Part shown: piece after piece, positions 17,715 through 26,049 of the stretch | Numbering within the stretch: position 1 is the stretch's first letter | How the letters are laid out: each line of letters begins with the position of its first letter | Assembly (NCBI GenBank): GCA_002844335.1 | Contig: CP019156.1 | Location: 62,001 to 126,000 of the forward strand | From: Haloarcula taiwanensis | GTDB lineage: Archaea; Halobacteriota; Halobacteria; Halobacteriales; Haloarculaceae | DNA: 64,000 nt | Reading direction: 5' to 3' | Notes under the pieces: model-generated | Told to the model about the DNA's origin: nothing | The model's database searches: none | What the model saw: only the letters and a program-made list of their open reading frames with translations | Made by a program: the position numbers and the translations under genes

Positions 17715-18075
17715 CGTGGATCCCGTACCTAGCCGCGAAGTAGTCGAAGTGCTCGGCCGGATCGTGGCGGAACTCGTGACGCAACTCTTCGATACGCCGG
17801 AGTTTGCCATCCTCGCGCTCGTAGTAGCGACCGACTGTCGAACCAATCCCGCCATCGTGTTCGACCACGAATACAGCCCGCTGGAGGTGGTCGCCGACCG
17901 ATTCGATCAGGCGTTCGATGTTCGACGCCGGTGGGCCGAACCCCGCGAACTGTAGCGTGCCGTCGGTCGTGTCGCGCCCGTCTATCGCTCCTTGCCACTC
18001 CGAGAACGTTTCGACGACAGTTGCTTGGTCGCCATCCACCGCGGGTTCAACCGCAATCCAGCTCTCGTGTCCCAT
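17704..18075 (-). CDS. Hypothetical 123-residue partner of the HEAT protein
   Basis: A small alpha/beta-looking protein from ATG 18075 (MGHESWIAVEP). It contains a strand-rich centre (RAVFVVEHDGGIGSTVGRYY) and a charged C-terminal helix. An in-frame ATG at 18126 exists, but the 18075 start has the more usual beginning. It overlaps the HEAT gene, so the two are co-translated. Not recognised. Confidence 0.55.
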   Translation of the reverse strand: MGHESWIAVEPAVDGDQATVVETFSEWQGAIDGRDTTDGTLQFAGFGPPASNIERLIESVGDHLQRAVFVVEHDGGIGSTVGRYYEREDGKLRRIEELRHEFRHDPAEHFDYFAARYGIHGVV

Positions 18076-18243
18076 TAGGTATCGTCTCGTCTCTGAGCCA
18101 AATATACTCTCCGGGAGTACGTTCATTTATCGGCTGATTCTGCTGAACACACCCTCCGTAATTCACACGGGGCGATCGATAAGGCCCTGACAGTCTGCTT
18201 CCCAGCAGATAGGTATGTCTCCTGTACTGGCCAATTTGGATGA

Positions 18244-18277
18244 ATTGGTTCGTCATAGGGCGATGATCACGACCAAT
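18244..18277. promoter_or_regulatory. Dyad element, copy 2
   Basis: ATTGGT and ACCAAT form the outer arms, and the inner ATGATCACGACCAA matches copies at 15924 and 25750. It lies between the divergent HEAT pair (minus) and the coiled-coil gene (plus), so it could regulate either. Confidence 0.45.
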
Positions 18278-18385
18278 ATTACAGTAGCAAATTGTGTACC
18301 CTGATCACGGACGGGAATCAGTATCGCCCACTCACCGGTTCAAATCCGAGAGGCGGCATACCCTTCTCGGTTTAGATGCCTAAAA

Positions 18386-18413
18386 GACAACCCCCCTTAG
18401 CGGGGGGTCTGTC
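18386..18413 (+). promoter_or_regulatory. Strong leader hairpin before the coiled-coil gene
   Basis: ACCCCCC and GGGGGGT pair around TTAGC. A lower GACA/TGTC stem with one bulge extends it. A GGAGGT ribosome binding site follows directly (18415), then GTG 18428. The hairpin could control access to that site. Confidence 0.45.
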
Positions 18414-18427
18414 AGGAGGTGGTCGGC

Positions 18428-18996
18428 GTGACCGATACGGACCCCGACAGCGAGGGTACTTTTCCCGACGCAAACCCTATCGATGAGAGCATCGAAACCA
18501 CCGTTCAAGCTCTAGGAGCACGGCTTGACGCCCTTTGACACAGGTCTCCAGGCTCCGGGAGGAACTCCACGACGAGCGCGACGAACGTGAAGAGTTAGAA
18601 GACAAGCTGGCTGCGCGTGATGAACGCATCGACGAACTGGAGGCAGAGGTTGCGCAGCTCGATGCGCGCACCGACATTCTGGAAGTCGTCGAGAACGCTG
18701 ACAAGATGTCTGGCAAGCAGCGCGCAGTCACGCTGGTCCAGCACCTACACCGCGCGGCGAAAGCGCGTGAACGGCGTGACGAGCCGCCTGCAGCGACTGT
18801 CGACCGAGACGAAGCCGAGGAAGCGCTGCACTATCCGAACATCGACCGGACGACGATCTACCGGGACATGGAGCGCGCGGCTCGGCTAATCGATGGTGAC
18901 GCGCTCCAGTACACGAACGGAGAGCTACGGCTCGATCTTGACGCCGGAAGTCTCCCCCGCAAGTACACGGCTGACCAGGAGGGCGAGAATCTGTGA
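18428..18996 (+). pseudogene. Coiled-coil DNA-binding-like gene with a frameshift
   Basis: A GTG start after a good GGAGGT site opens a frame of 36 codons that stops at TGA 18536. The frame shifted by minus one continues seamlessly from 18535 to 18996. Together they read as one acidic protein: a start rich in Asp, a long coiled coil (REELHDERDEREELEDKLA) and a C-terminal winged-helix-like part (YPNIDRTTIYRDMERAARLI). The break sits in a CCCTTTG run. It may be a lost base, a sequencing error or a programmed shift. A TTG restart at 18535 is possible. Being upstream of mcm, it may encode a plasmid replication or regulatory factor; this is inference. Confidence 0.55.
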
Positions 18997-19086
18997 AGTC
19001 CTCACAACAGATGCGATGGGGGAAGCCCCCTCCGGATTGGTCCACTCTGAGCGAAACCGTCTGAAACCTTAGAGTTTGCAGGGTAG

Positions 19087-19108
19087 GACGGTTGTGTAAA
19101 CAACTGTC
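19087..19108. promoter_or_regulatory. Dyad upstream of mcm
   Basis: GAC-G-GTTGT-GTAA-ACAAC-T-GTC pairs at 8 of 9 positions. It lies between the coiled-coil gene and mcm and is a candidate operator. Confidence 0.35.
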
Positions 19109-19163
19109 GATTAGCTGTCAGTACGCTCGCAAACCGCTCGCCCCGCTCGCAGTCAAGACGAAT

Positions 19164-19184
19164 CAACAGCCGTCGCGGCTGTTG
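19164..19184. promoter_or_regulatory. 9-bp hairpin before mcm
   Basis: CAACAGCCG and CGGCTGTTG are separated by TCG. The repeat abuts the palindrome at 19183, 24-44 bases upstream of the mcm ATG. It may be an RNA hairpin or operator. Confidence 0.4.
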
Positions 19185-19197
19185 TGAAGACTTCACA
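19183..19197. promoter_or_regulatory. Perfect palindrome before mcm
   Basis: TGTGAAG-A-CTTCACA ends ten bases before the ATG at 19208. A degraded relative (TGTGAAGTCCTCACA) lies across the stop of the preceding gene at about 18991. This suggests a dimeric repressor with two sites. Confidence 0.45.
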
Positions 19198-19207
19198 GAA
19201 ATCCACG

Positions 19208-21253
19208 ATGCCTGAAAATCACGAACTCCCCGAAGAACTGATACAATTCTTCCGGGACTACTACTCGGAAGAGATCGCACAGCTCGCACAACGTTACCCC
19301 CGAGAGCAGAAATCACTCCACGTCGACTACGGCGACCTGTACCGGTTCGACCCGGGTCTTGCCGACGACGTGCGGAACCATCCGAAGGAACTGCAGGAGC
19401 ACCTAGAGGAAGCACTCCGCCTGTACGACTTGCCGATAGCAGTCGAACTCAACGACGCCCATGTACGCATCTACAATCTCCCGGAGATACACGTCTTCGA
19501 CCCCTCTGGTGTGTCTCGCCACGAGAACATCGGGCAGTTGCTCGATATCCGCAGACAGGTCCAGAAGGTGTCCGACGTGAAGCCGCGCCTCACAGAAGCG
19601 GTGTGGGAATGCCAACGGTGTGGGATCCAGACCGAGATTCCACAGCACGGCGAGAGTCTACAGGAACCGCACGAGTGCCAAGGGTGCGAACGACAGGGGC
19701 CGTTCTCGCTCGATGTGAGCGCTAGTAGCTGGATAGATCACCAGTATGCCCGTATCCAGCAACCGCCCGAGAAAACGAACGGCGGGGAAGCACAGAGCGT
19801 CGACGCACACCTCGAAGATGACCTTATCGAAGGCTTCGACGCCGGTGACAGGGTGGTTCTCACCGGTATTCTCGACATTGAAGAGCCGGAAGCCGACCAG
19901 GGACTCGACTTCGACACGAACCTCGACGCTCGTTCCGTGGTGAAAGAGGAAAGCGACTACGACGATGTCAACGTCGACGATCACATCGACAAGATCGAAG
20001 CCATAGCCAGCGGGGAACACGGTGACCCGTACCAGCTACTCGTCGACTCAATCAACCCGAAGCACCGGGGCGATGAACACGTCAAGCTGGCCGTCGCGCT
20101 GCAGCTTTTCGGCGGCTGGGCACACGAGTACCCGGACGGCAGCCGCGACCGCGGCGACTGGCACATGCTCCTTCTCGGTGATCCCGGCTGTGGGAAGTCC
20201 ACGTTCCTCCGCTACGTTGACCAGATAGCCCCCCGGTCGACGTACGCCTCAGGGAAGGGCGCGACGGCGGCAGGCATGACTGCGGCGGCTGTCTCGGACG
20301 ATTTTGGAGATACCGAGTGGGGGCTGGAGGCTGGCGCACTGGTACTGGCCGACAGTGGTATCGCCTGTGTCGACGAGATCGATAAGATGCAGTCCGACGC
20401 GGTGTCCTCGATGCACGACGCTCTGGAGAGTCAGCAAGTCCACGTCAACAAGGCGGGTATCAACGCCACGCTGAACGCTCGGACTTCGCTGCTGGCGGCG
20501 GGGAATCCGAAGGAGGGGCGCTTCGACCGCTACCGTCCGAGAGGGGAGCAAATCGACATGGGCCCGACGCTTCTCTCTCGGTTTGACTTGATGTTCATGG
20601 TGTCCGACGAACCAGACCGAGAGGACGATGCGGATGTCGTCGAGCACATGGTCCAGAGCCGGCAGGCTGCAGGTCGTCACACCCGAGGAGAACAGCTGGG
20701 TGAAGAGGAACAGCAGCGGGTCGAGCCCGCGATAGACCGGTCGGTGATGCGGGCCTATGTCGCTCATGCCAAACAGACCTGTCGTCCGGTTATTGAGGAC
20801 GATGAAGTAGCGGAGCGATTGAAACAGTTCTTCGTTGAGTTCCGGGCTGGGGCTGGCGAGCAAGACGACGACTCACCGATTCCTCTGACGTTCCGGAAAG
20901 TCGAAGCGATACAGCGACTCGCGGAGTCAAGTGCCCGGGTTCGGCTGTCGGGTACTGTGGAGCTGGAGGATGTGGAACGGGCGATTAAACTGGTGACGAA
21001 GTCGATGAAGCAGGTCGGTTATGATCCTGAGAGTGAAGAGTTCGATGTAGATATTATCCAGACAGGGCAGTCGAAGAATCAGCGTGAACGCCGTAGTAAG
21101 ATTCTGACTTTGATCGGTGAGTCCAATGGGTCAACAGTACAAGATGTTGTTTGTAAGACAGAATTTGATACTGAATTGGTTAAATACGACATTGAGAGGC
21201 TAAGAGAGAGCGGAAGGGTATATTCAATAGACGGAGAATTCCGGAGGACATGA
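19208..21253 (+). CDS. mcm: MCM replicative helicase
   Basis: A 681-residue MCM that unwinds DNA as a hexamer. The N-terminal domain carries a C4 zinc site (CQRCG about residue 135, CQGC about 157) and an OB-type region. The AAA+ core has Walker A (GDPGCGKST), Walker B (IACVDEIDKM), a sensor NPKEGRFD and the arginine-finger motif LLSRFDLMF. A C-terminal winged helix follows. A GTG at 19184 gives eight extra codons, but it falls inside the palindrome, so ATG 19208 is preferred. As an element-borne copy in a window with its own orc1 and PCNA, it probably serves this replicon. The last 60 codons are more AT-rich than the rest, at the border with the accessory segment. Confidence 0.92.
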   Translation: MPENHELPEELIQFFRDYYSEEIAQLAQRYPREQKSLHVDYGDLYRFDPGLADDVRNHPKELQEHLEEALRLYDLPIAVELNDAHVRIYNLPEIHVFDPSGVSRHENIGQLLDIRRQVQKVSDVKPRLTEAVWECQRCGIQTEIPQHGESLQEPHECQGCERQGPFSLDVSASSWIDHQYARIQQPPEKTNGGEAQSVDAHLEDDLIEGFDAGDRVVLTGILDIEEPEADQGLDFDTNLDARSVVKEESDYDDVNVDDHIDKIEAIASGEHGDPYQLLVDSINPKHRGDEHVKLAVALQLFGGWAHEYPDGSRDRGDWHMLLLGDPGCGKSTFLRYVDQIAPRSTYASGKGATAAGMTAAAVSDDFGDTEWGLEAGALVLADSGIACVDEIDKMQSDAVSSMHDALESQQVHVNKAGINATLNARTSLLAAGNPKEGRFDRYRPRGEQIDMGPTLLSRFDLMFMVSDEPDREDDADVVEHMVQSRQAAGRHTRGEQLGEEEQQRVEPAIDRSVMRAYVAHAKQTCRPVIEDDEVAERLKQFFVEFRAGAGEQDDDSPIPLTFRKVEAIQRLAESSARVRLSGTVELEDVERAIKLVTKSMKQVGYDPESEEFDVDIIQTGQSKNQRERRSKILTLIGESNGSTVQDVVCKTEFDTELVKYDIERLRESGRVYSIDGEFRRT

Positions 21254-21320
21254 TGGACAATTTGGCCTCTGGTATCAGCTTAAGAACTTGGTCTCTTTCA
21301 GTTAAAATAAGATTCTAATC

Positions 21321-22193
21321 TTATAGAAATAACCTTCTCAAGATCCAATTATACTCCATAATTTCATTCTCAATAGATTCAGATAAATCGTCAAAATTGG
21401 TTTTTTCTCTTCTTTGTGTCTGATTTTCTAAGTTTTCAATCAGTTCATCAATTGTCTTATCCTCACTATATTCCCAGTATCTGCTCTGGTTTATTTCATA
21501 CTCGAATACTTTTTCTAGTAATGGCTGTCCTTTTGCGCATTTCAATTTCGAAATCGCCTCTTCCTGACCGAAAGCCTGACCGAAGATCGCAGCTATGTGG
21601 ATATCGTTAGAGAGCCGGTCTCCATCATTTGTCTCCTTCGCTATGATTGTATCCGCATGCTCTCTTGAACACATAATGAGTATGTCTGCCACGAGACCAG
21701 CATCGACTCCTTGTATGGCCTCTCCCCAGCCGATAGGTTCCTTGCTGATTTTTTCTCTCTCTCGTTCTCGAAGCGCCTGATTGTTTTTCTCTAACTCGCT
21801 ATAATGTAATTCGATTCTGTCAAATAAACCTGTGGGGAACTTGTCGGATATCCCGTGCGTACAGATATGCTTGTAAGCAGTGATTGAAAATTCATTTGAG
21901 GGCCATGTGTACCGGCTATCTTTATATGCACGAGACTGTAGGTCATGGCAGAGGTTTACAACTACATCCGTCGTCTTTTGTTTGTTATCAACAACCTCAT
22001 CTTGTAGGGAAGAGAGCGCTACGAGCTGATTTCTCTTACTGTTAAGAAAGTATCCTACCAGTGCAGAGAGGGTTGCGCCGGCAAATAATGAAAGAAGACT
22101 AGCCACAAGACTGGATGTCAGATATGACCACAACAGTTCAAGCAGATTTATAACCAGAGATAGAAACGACTCTATTTTATTAATATCAACCAT
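21321..22193 (-). CDS. Hypothetical membrane protein
   Basis: A 290-residue protein. From ATG 22193 (MVDINKIESFLSLV) it has two hydrophobic segments in the first 60 residues (LLELLWSYLTSS; LLSLFAGATLSALVGYFL), then a cytoplasmic, charged helical domain with ICTHGISDKF and CSREHADTI. An in-frame start 60 bases further up is less likely. Codon use is AT-rich, unlike the core genes, suggesting recent acquisition. It converges with mcm. Family not recognised. Confidence 0.55.
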   Translation of the reverse strand: MVDINKIESFLSLVINLLELLWSYLTSSLVASLLSLFAGATLSALVGYFLNSKRNQLVALSSLQDEVVDNKQKTTDVVVNLCHDLQSRAYKDSRYTWPSNEFSITAYKHICTHGISDKFPTGLFDRIELHYSELEKNNQALREREREKISKEPIGWGEAIQGVDAGLVADILIMCSREHADTIIAKETNDGDRLSNDIHIAAIFGQAFGQEEAISKLKCAKGQPLLEKVFEYEINQSRYWEYSEDKTIDELIENLENQTQRREKTNFDDLSESIENEIMEYNWILRRLFL

Positions 22194-22560
22194 ACAGAGT
22201 ATAATATAACGGGCAAAATATATTTTTGCCGGTGCGGACCTTACACGTGTCAATTCAGGCCAGAGATGTCAGGCAGTAGCTAGTACAATTGTATAGCTCA
22301 TCGAGAGTATTAACCAGACAAAGCACATGACTTCTTCGGATATTGCTTTTGTTTATAAGTAGACGATGTACTGTCTCTTGCAAAGATACCCTGAGAGAAG
22401 ATTAGCCTGATACAGACACCGGTGGCGATGCCTATCGGTATGTGGGATTATTTAAACCGTATAATAATGACGACTGATACACCTATTATCACCAGTGGTA
22501 TAACTAAGATTCAGTTCACCCGTATAAGTTGTTGAAGAATTCAGACCAACACCATCTTGT
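22194..22560. other. AT-rich gap, nothing recognised
   Basis: No plausible frame, repeat or strong hairpin was seen in this 367-base stretch. It lies upstream of the minus membrane-protein gene and presumably holds its promoter. Confidence 0.4.
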
Positions 22561-23424
22561 CTAATACTGATCGCGAGGAGCCTTCCTACAAGCAAGCCAG
22601 TGTGCCCCGAGGAGTTCTGATTCAGCTTGGCTTAGCTGGAATTTTTCTTCAAACTCCGGACGAGTGACGTAAGAAAAGTACAGGCCCTTATCACGGTTGC
22701 GCCGATGACGATTGAGCCGATCACTGAGGGTAACAGATTCTCCAATATATTCAAGCGGTGGAACGTTATCAGGGTTCCAGATCCGATACAGTCCACCATC
22801 TACAGGAACGCTGCCAGCGGACTCGCTCAGGGGCCTGGGTGATGACCAAGAGAGACCCATCCAATCCTGATCAGTGATCCCGGTAGGGTTGCTCCAGGGG
22901 AGTGGGTCAATACCTCGCAGAAAACTTCGAAGCGTATCGTCGTCACTGTGTCCCCCACGGACTCCTGAGCTACGCTTCTTCGATTTACTGTATCCCGGTG
23001 GCATCCGTCCGAAATTTCCGATGAGATTCGTTTCGGTTTCTCTCCGATGCAGCGCAATAAGAGCATCCTCAATTGCCTTTCGTTGCTGCTTGTCTTCAGC
23101 TTCTGGTGGCGTTGTTCCTGATACCTCGAACCCAGATCCATGGCGATCTGCAATAGCCCAGAGACTCGGTGATGCAGTGTGTGGATCGCTGAATGGCATC
23201 TCGTCATCAAACACACCGCGAATTAATGACCGGATGCGACCGCGCAGGCTTCTCCCTGTTTCTCCAATATAAATCAGTCCGCCATATGTCTCATGACGGA
23301 CTCGATAGAGCCCGGCATCGGTCGAGAGAGCTGCCAGTTCTTCACTGTCTGGATCAAGAGACAACCACGGAGACCAGTCGAAGCCCAACCAATCCAAGTT
23401 ATAGATAGCAGACTCGTTTACCAT
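22561..23424 (-). CDS. Tandem GIY-YIG-type nuclease-like protein
   Basis: A 287-residue protein with two GIY-YIG-like units. The first (residues 35-150) has GLYRV, LIYIGETGRSLRGR, a Glu-containing helix IEDALIALH and an Asn (NLIGNFGRMPPGYS) fitting the catalytic set. The second (residues 205-287) has GLYRI, LEYIGESVTLSDRLNRH and a helix with QAESELLGAHW. GIY-YIG domains nick DNA in repair, homing and restriction. The duplicated layout suggests an internal pseudo-dimer. I chose ATG 23424 (MVNESAIY); a start six codons up is possible. It lies in the AT-rich accessory segment beside an integrase relic. The biological role is open: defence or element mobility. Confidence 0.6.
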   Translation of the reverse strand: MVNESAIYNLDWLGFDWSPWLSLDPDSEELAALSTDAGLYRVRHETYGGLIYIGETGRSLRGRIRSLIRGVFDDEMPFSDPHTASPSLWAIADRHGSGFEVSGTTPPEAEDKQQRKAIEDALIALHRRETETNLIGNFGRMPPGYSKSKKRSSGVRGGHSDDDTLRSFLRGIDPLPWSNPTGITDQDWMGLSWSSPRPLSESAGSVPVDGGLYRIWNPDNVPPLEYIGESVTLSDRLNRHRRNRDKGLYFSYVTRPEFEEKFQLSQAESELLGAHWLACRKAPRDQY

Positions 23425-23582
23425 CTTATATTCAATACACAACGGTTCACCATATGTAGGTGATGTCTGAGTTGACCAAGAAATGCGACACGGAACCCAG
23501 TATATCGGGCTATAGCTGACTCATTCGTTCTAAACTGTGGTTATTATGATTGACTTATCATCGAGAACCATCTTTGCACATC

Positions 23583-23687
23583 AAGCGTAATGAGAACTAC
23601 CACTCGTATGACTGCTGGCTAACGCCGGACAAGTACAAGATGTTGAAGCAGAATGCACAGAGTTACGAGGATTCCTTCATCATATAG
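23583..23687 (+). pseudogene. Relic of a tyrosine-recombinase integrase
   Basis: A plus frame reads KRNENYHSYDCWLTPDKYK and then NAQSYEDSFII before TAG 23685. As I recall haloarchaeal phage-type integrases, a W-L-T-x-x-E/D-Y motif followed by S-Y-R-D-E-x-I-I opens the catalytic domain, and this fits. No catalytic Arg/His/Tyr region follows, so it is a fragment left by an integration or deletion event. Confidence 0.45.
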
Positions 23688-23735
23688 CTCGGTACCTCCT
23701 GTCAGTAAACCGCCCTTGCCAAAGCAGTCCAGCAA

Positions 23736-24713
23736 TTAAAATGGCCCGCGATCAGCAAACACACTTCTTGCTTTGAGCTGCCTTCTAATGCCGAGATCGA
23801 TCTTCTGATTCCGTTCTTCGCGGCTCATTCCTTCAGCACAACCAGCGGCCATATTGCCGGCAGCCCGCCGATACAGCCTAAATATCTGACTGTAGTTTCC
23901 CAGTGACAGCGAATATGACGTTACCCTGTAGTCCTTCAGAGAATCATCGATCTGCACACTTGCCTTATTGTTCGCCCGCTGGAAGCTGCGGCCCGCAGAG
24001 TCGAAAGACGAATGTTCGAAAGCGTCGATACCACTGTTAAGCGAAAAAATCACTTTCAGGAACAGCTCTTGCATATCAGCGTGTTTCTTATATACGGTTC
24101 TCTGTCTGCTCAGCCGCGAACTGACTCTATCACGATCAGGTAAGAGTTTTTGTGTCGAGGGCGGCTGCTCACTGGGAGTGTGTGTCGCTACCGTTTTGCT
24201 AAATTTAGAAATGGATGACTCCACATTAGGAAGGTGTCTCTCTTGGTTTGATTGACCGTTGAAGTACTCACCATTCAAAGTAGCAATCTCACGACTTTCA
24301 ATTTTCCCACTAAGAGACTCCCCCTCGTCCAAAGTTTGCTGCAGTTCTTGATAGTAGTCTAAAGCCTGGTTGATATTGCCAGCACCAACCGAAGGTGTCG
24401 AAGATGGAGTTTTTCCAGTCGGGTCTATCTCCTTCTCAGAGAGTGAGCTATTTACCGACTCTATCGTTGTAGCTATTGACGACTGCAGCATAGAGTTTTT
24501 CTGGGGATCTCTAAGATCAGTTGAGTCAATAGTCTGGGCCAAATTCTGTAGTTCAGACTCTTCACTGGAGAAATCGGGAGGCTCCTCATCGATCGTACTC
24601 ATGAGGGTGCCGAGGACGATAGTCCCACCTAACAATCGGAAAAGGTTACGACGAGAAAGAAGTATTTCGTCGGTATCTTCGTCACCAGACATTGCATTTA
24701 TTTTCACCGACAA
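23736..24713 (-). CDS. Tat-signal hypothetical protein
   Basis: A 325-residue protein with an N-terminal SRRNLFRLLGGTIVLG segment, a twin-arginine export signal without a clear lipobox Cys. The mature part is polar and helical (NQALDYYQELQQTLDEGESL; RAAGNMAAGCAEGMSREER) and should lie outside the membrane. Coding is AT-rich relative to core genes. ATG 24713 or an internal ATG (MSGDEDTDE) could be the start. It is transcribed away from the 24746 gene. Family and function unknown. Confidence 0.5.
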   Translation of the reverse strand: MSVKINAMSGDEDTDEILLSRRNLFRLLGGTIVLGTLMSTIDEEPPDFSSEESELQNLAQTIDSTDLRDPQKNSMLQSSIATTIESVNSSLSEKEIDPTGKTPSSTPSVGAGNINQALDYYQELQQTLDEGESLSGKIESREIATLNGEYFNGQSNQERHLPNVESSISKFSKTVATHTPSEQPPSTQKLLPDRDRVSSRLSRQRTVYKKHADMQELFLKVIFSLNSGIDAFEHSSFDSAGRSFQRANNKASVQIDDSLKDYRVTSYSLSLGNYSQIFRLYRRAAGNMAAGCAEGMSREERNQKIDLGIRRQLKARSVFADRGPF

Positions 24714-24745
24714 GTATTAAATACATTTCCACTATCTAGCAGACT

Positions 24746-25648
24746 GTGGGCGAATTGGATACTGACCGTGTTAATTTAGCGGCAAGCCATCTCGATGGCG
24801 GACTGTACCGCCATGCGAGAGTAGAAACGCGAAAACCAGCGCTTGATTTGGCCGGTGCCCTGTCTGAGGTACACGATAGCAGCTTGGAGTTAAGCCTCGC
24901 AGAAGGTGATCGTATATTAATTCGAGCAGAGCAAGAGATCGATACCACAACACTACGCCGGCTTCGGAAGCTCACTGAGGTACTTGAGGACGACCTTGGG
25001 ATTAATCTCGGGCATGGGAAGTTTGCCCGGATGGCGAGTACTGCGGCGACAGCCAGTTCGGTTGTAGCTGTGGCGATTGCTGGGTGGAATCTAGTGGAAG
25101 CTGCGGATACCTTGCGGGACGCTTCGAAGCGGGCAGAGTCACTACAAGCGGTGAAAGAGGACCGGTTCGGTACTTTCTACAGAGCAATCGGTCTATTCGT
25201 CGTAGAGTGTTTCTTGTTCACTACCCCACTCAATTACAAGACCGCTTGGAAAGGAACGCGGTATCTCAACAATCACTACCTCTATCGGTTGCGATCTACG
25301 TCGAAACTTCTCTATCGACTCACACTGAGCGAAGTACATTATGCGATTCGAGGATTCACCAAAGAAGCACTTCGTAACGCAGATCAGTTCGCTTCGTACC
25401 TTGCACAGGTAACCATCAAGAGTGTAAAGATCTTGCAGGAATATTCTGACGACGGAGTAGATGACCTCATTGAGACTGTACGACAAGAGGTAGAGGAGTT
25501 TCATGCGTTCGTCGAAAATAGCTATCAGCTTATTGTACCCGAAATTGAACTGCAATCCGTCGTTCAAGAAGTGGTCAAAGAACTTTCTACATTCATCGAC
25601 CTTTCAGAACTATCCTCGAAGCAAATCATGAGCGGGATTGATATATAA
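24746..25648 (+). CDS. Hypothetical 300-residue protein
   Basis: It opens at GTG 24746, 32 bases from the divergent Tat-protein gene, with which it may share a promoter. It has an alpha/beta N-terminal third, a hydrophobic stretch ASSVVAVAIAGWNLVEAA near residue 105, a second weaker one (GLFVVECFLFTTPL) and a helical C-terminal half. It is probably membrane-associated. Not recognised. The position next to the PLD-helicase island leaves a defence role possible, but nothing in the sequence shows it. Confidence 0.5.
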   Translation: MGELDTDRVNLAASHLDGGLYRHARVETRKPALDLAGALSEVHDSSLELSLAEGDRILIRAEQEIDTTTLRRLRKLTEVLEDDLGINLGHGKFARMASTAATASSVVAVAIAGWNLVEAADTLRDASKRAESLQAVKEDRFGTFYRAIGLFVVECFLFTTPLNYKTAWKGTRYLNNHYLYRLRSTSKLLYRLTLSEVHYAIRGFTKEALRNADQFASYLAQVTIKSVKILQEYSDDGVDDLIETVRQEVEEFHAFVENSYQLIVPEIELQSVVQEVVKELSTFIDLSELSSKQIMSGIDI

Positions 25649-26049
25649 TAGGGAGCAATCAAGTAATTGTTCTACTCACTTTTTCACGAGCTAGCTGAAA
25701 TTTCATCGAAGTTTCTGTTCCCTTCTATAGACAGCTTTGATTACAGAGATAATCACGACCAACAGTTGTTCCAGTTTGTGTTTCCCAACAAGCGAGTAGC
25801 GTGTCATAAAATGTGTCCCACGCCCTCTGCTTGGCGATTGTACAGCCCTCAATTCGCGCTGAAGCTCGTAACTTTGCCACTCATTAATTCTGTTCAGGAC
25901 AGGTTGCATGAATTATATCTGTTGAGAACTATTGCATGACAGGTTCCAACAAAATGGAAGTTGGGGCTAGTCTTTCGGGACAATTCTTATCCTGAGTGGT
26001 GAGATGGGGAAAGTATGAATATGCCATAATCAGTGTAGTTTTATATCTG
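25649..26049. other. Gap upstream of the helicase, holds dyad copy 3
   Basis: AT-rich, with short open frames on both strands that lack protein-like composition. The only notable structure is the dyad at 25738. Confidence 0.4.
25738..25762. promoter_or_regulatory. Dyad element, copy 3
   Basis: TGATTA-CAGAGA-TAATCA is followed by CGACCAA, identical over TAATCACGACCAA to the copy at 15924 and with the same six-base spacer. It lies about 290 bases upstream of the helicase start. Confidence 0.45.

Noticed and set aside
17715-17855. N-terminal 47 residues of the longest HEAT frame
   Set aside because: Ser/Thr-rich shadow of the upstream gene's coding sequence; GTG 17714 gives a normal start.
18333-18352. 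tRNA-like TpsiC arm (GGTTCAAATCC) as tRNA or attachment site
   Set aside because: Only three pairs of the T-stem form, no acceptor arm or anticodon stem is found upstream, and no matching copy elsewhere in the window suggests an att site.
25667-25939. 90-codon plus frame before the helicase
   Set aside because: No protein-like composition, crosses the dyad element, and an equally long frame lies on the other strand.
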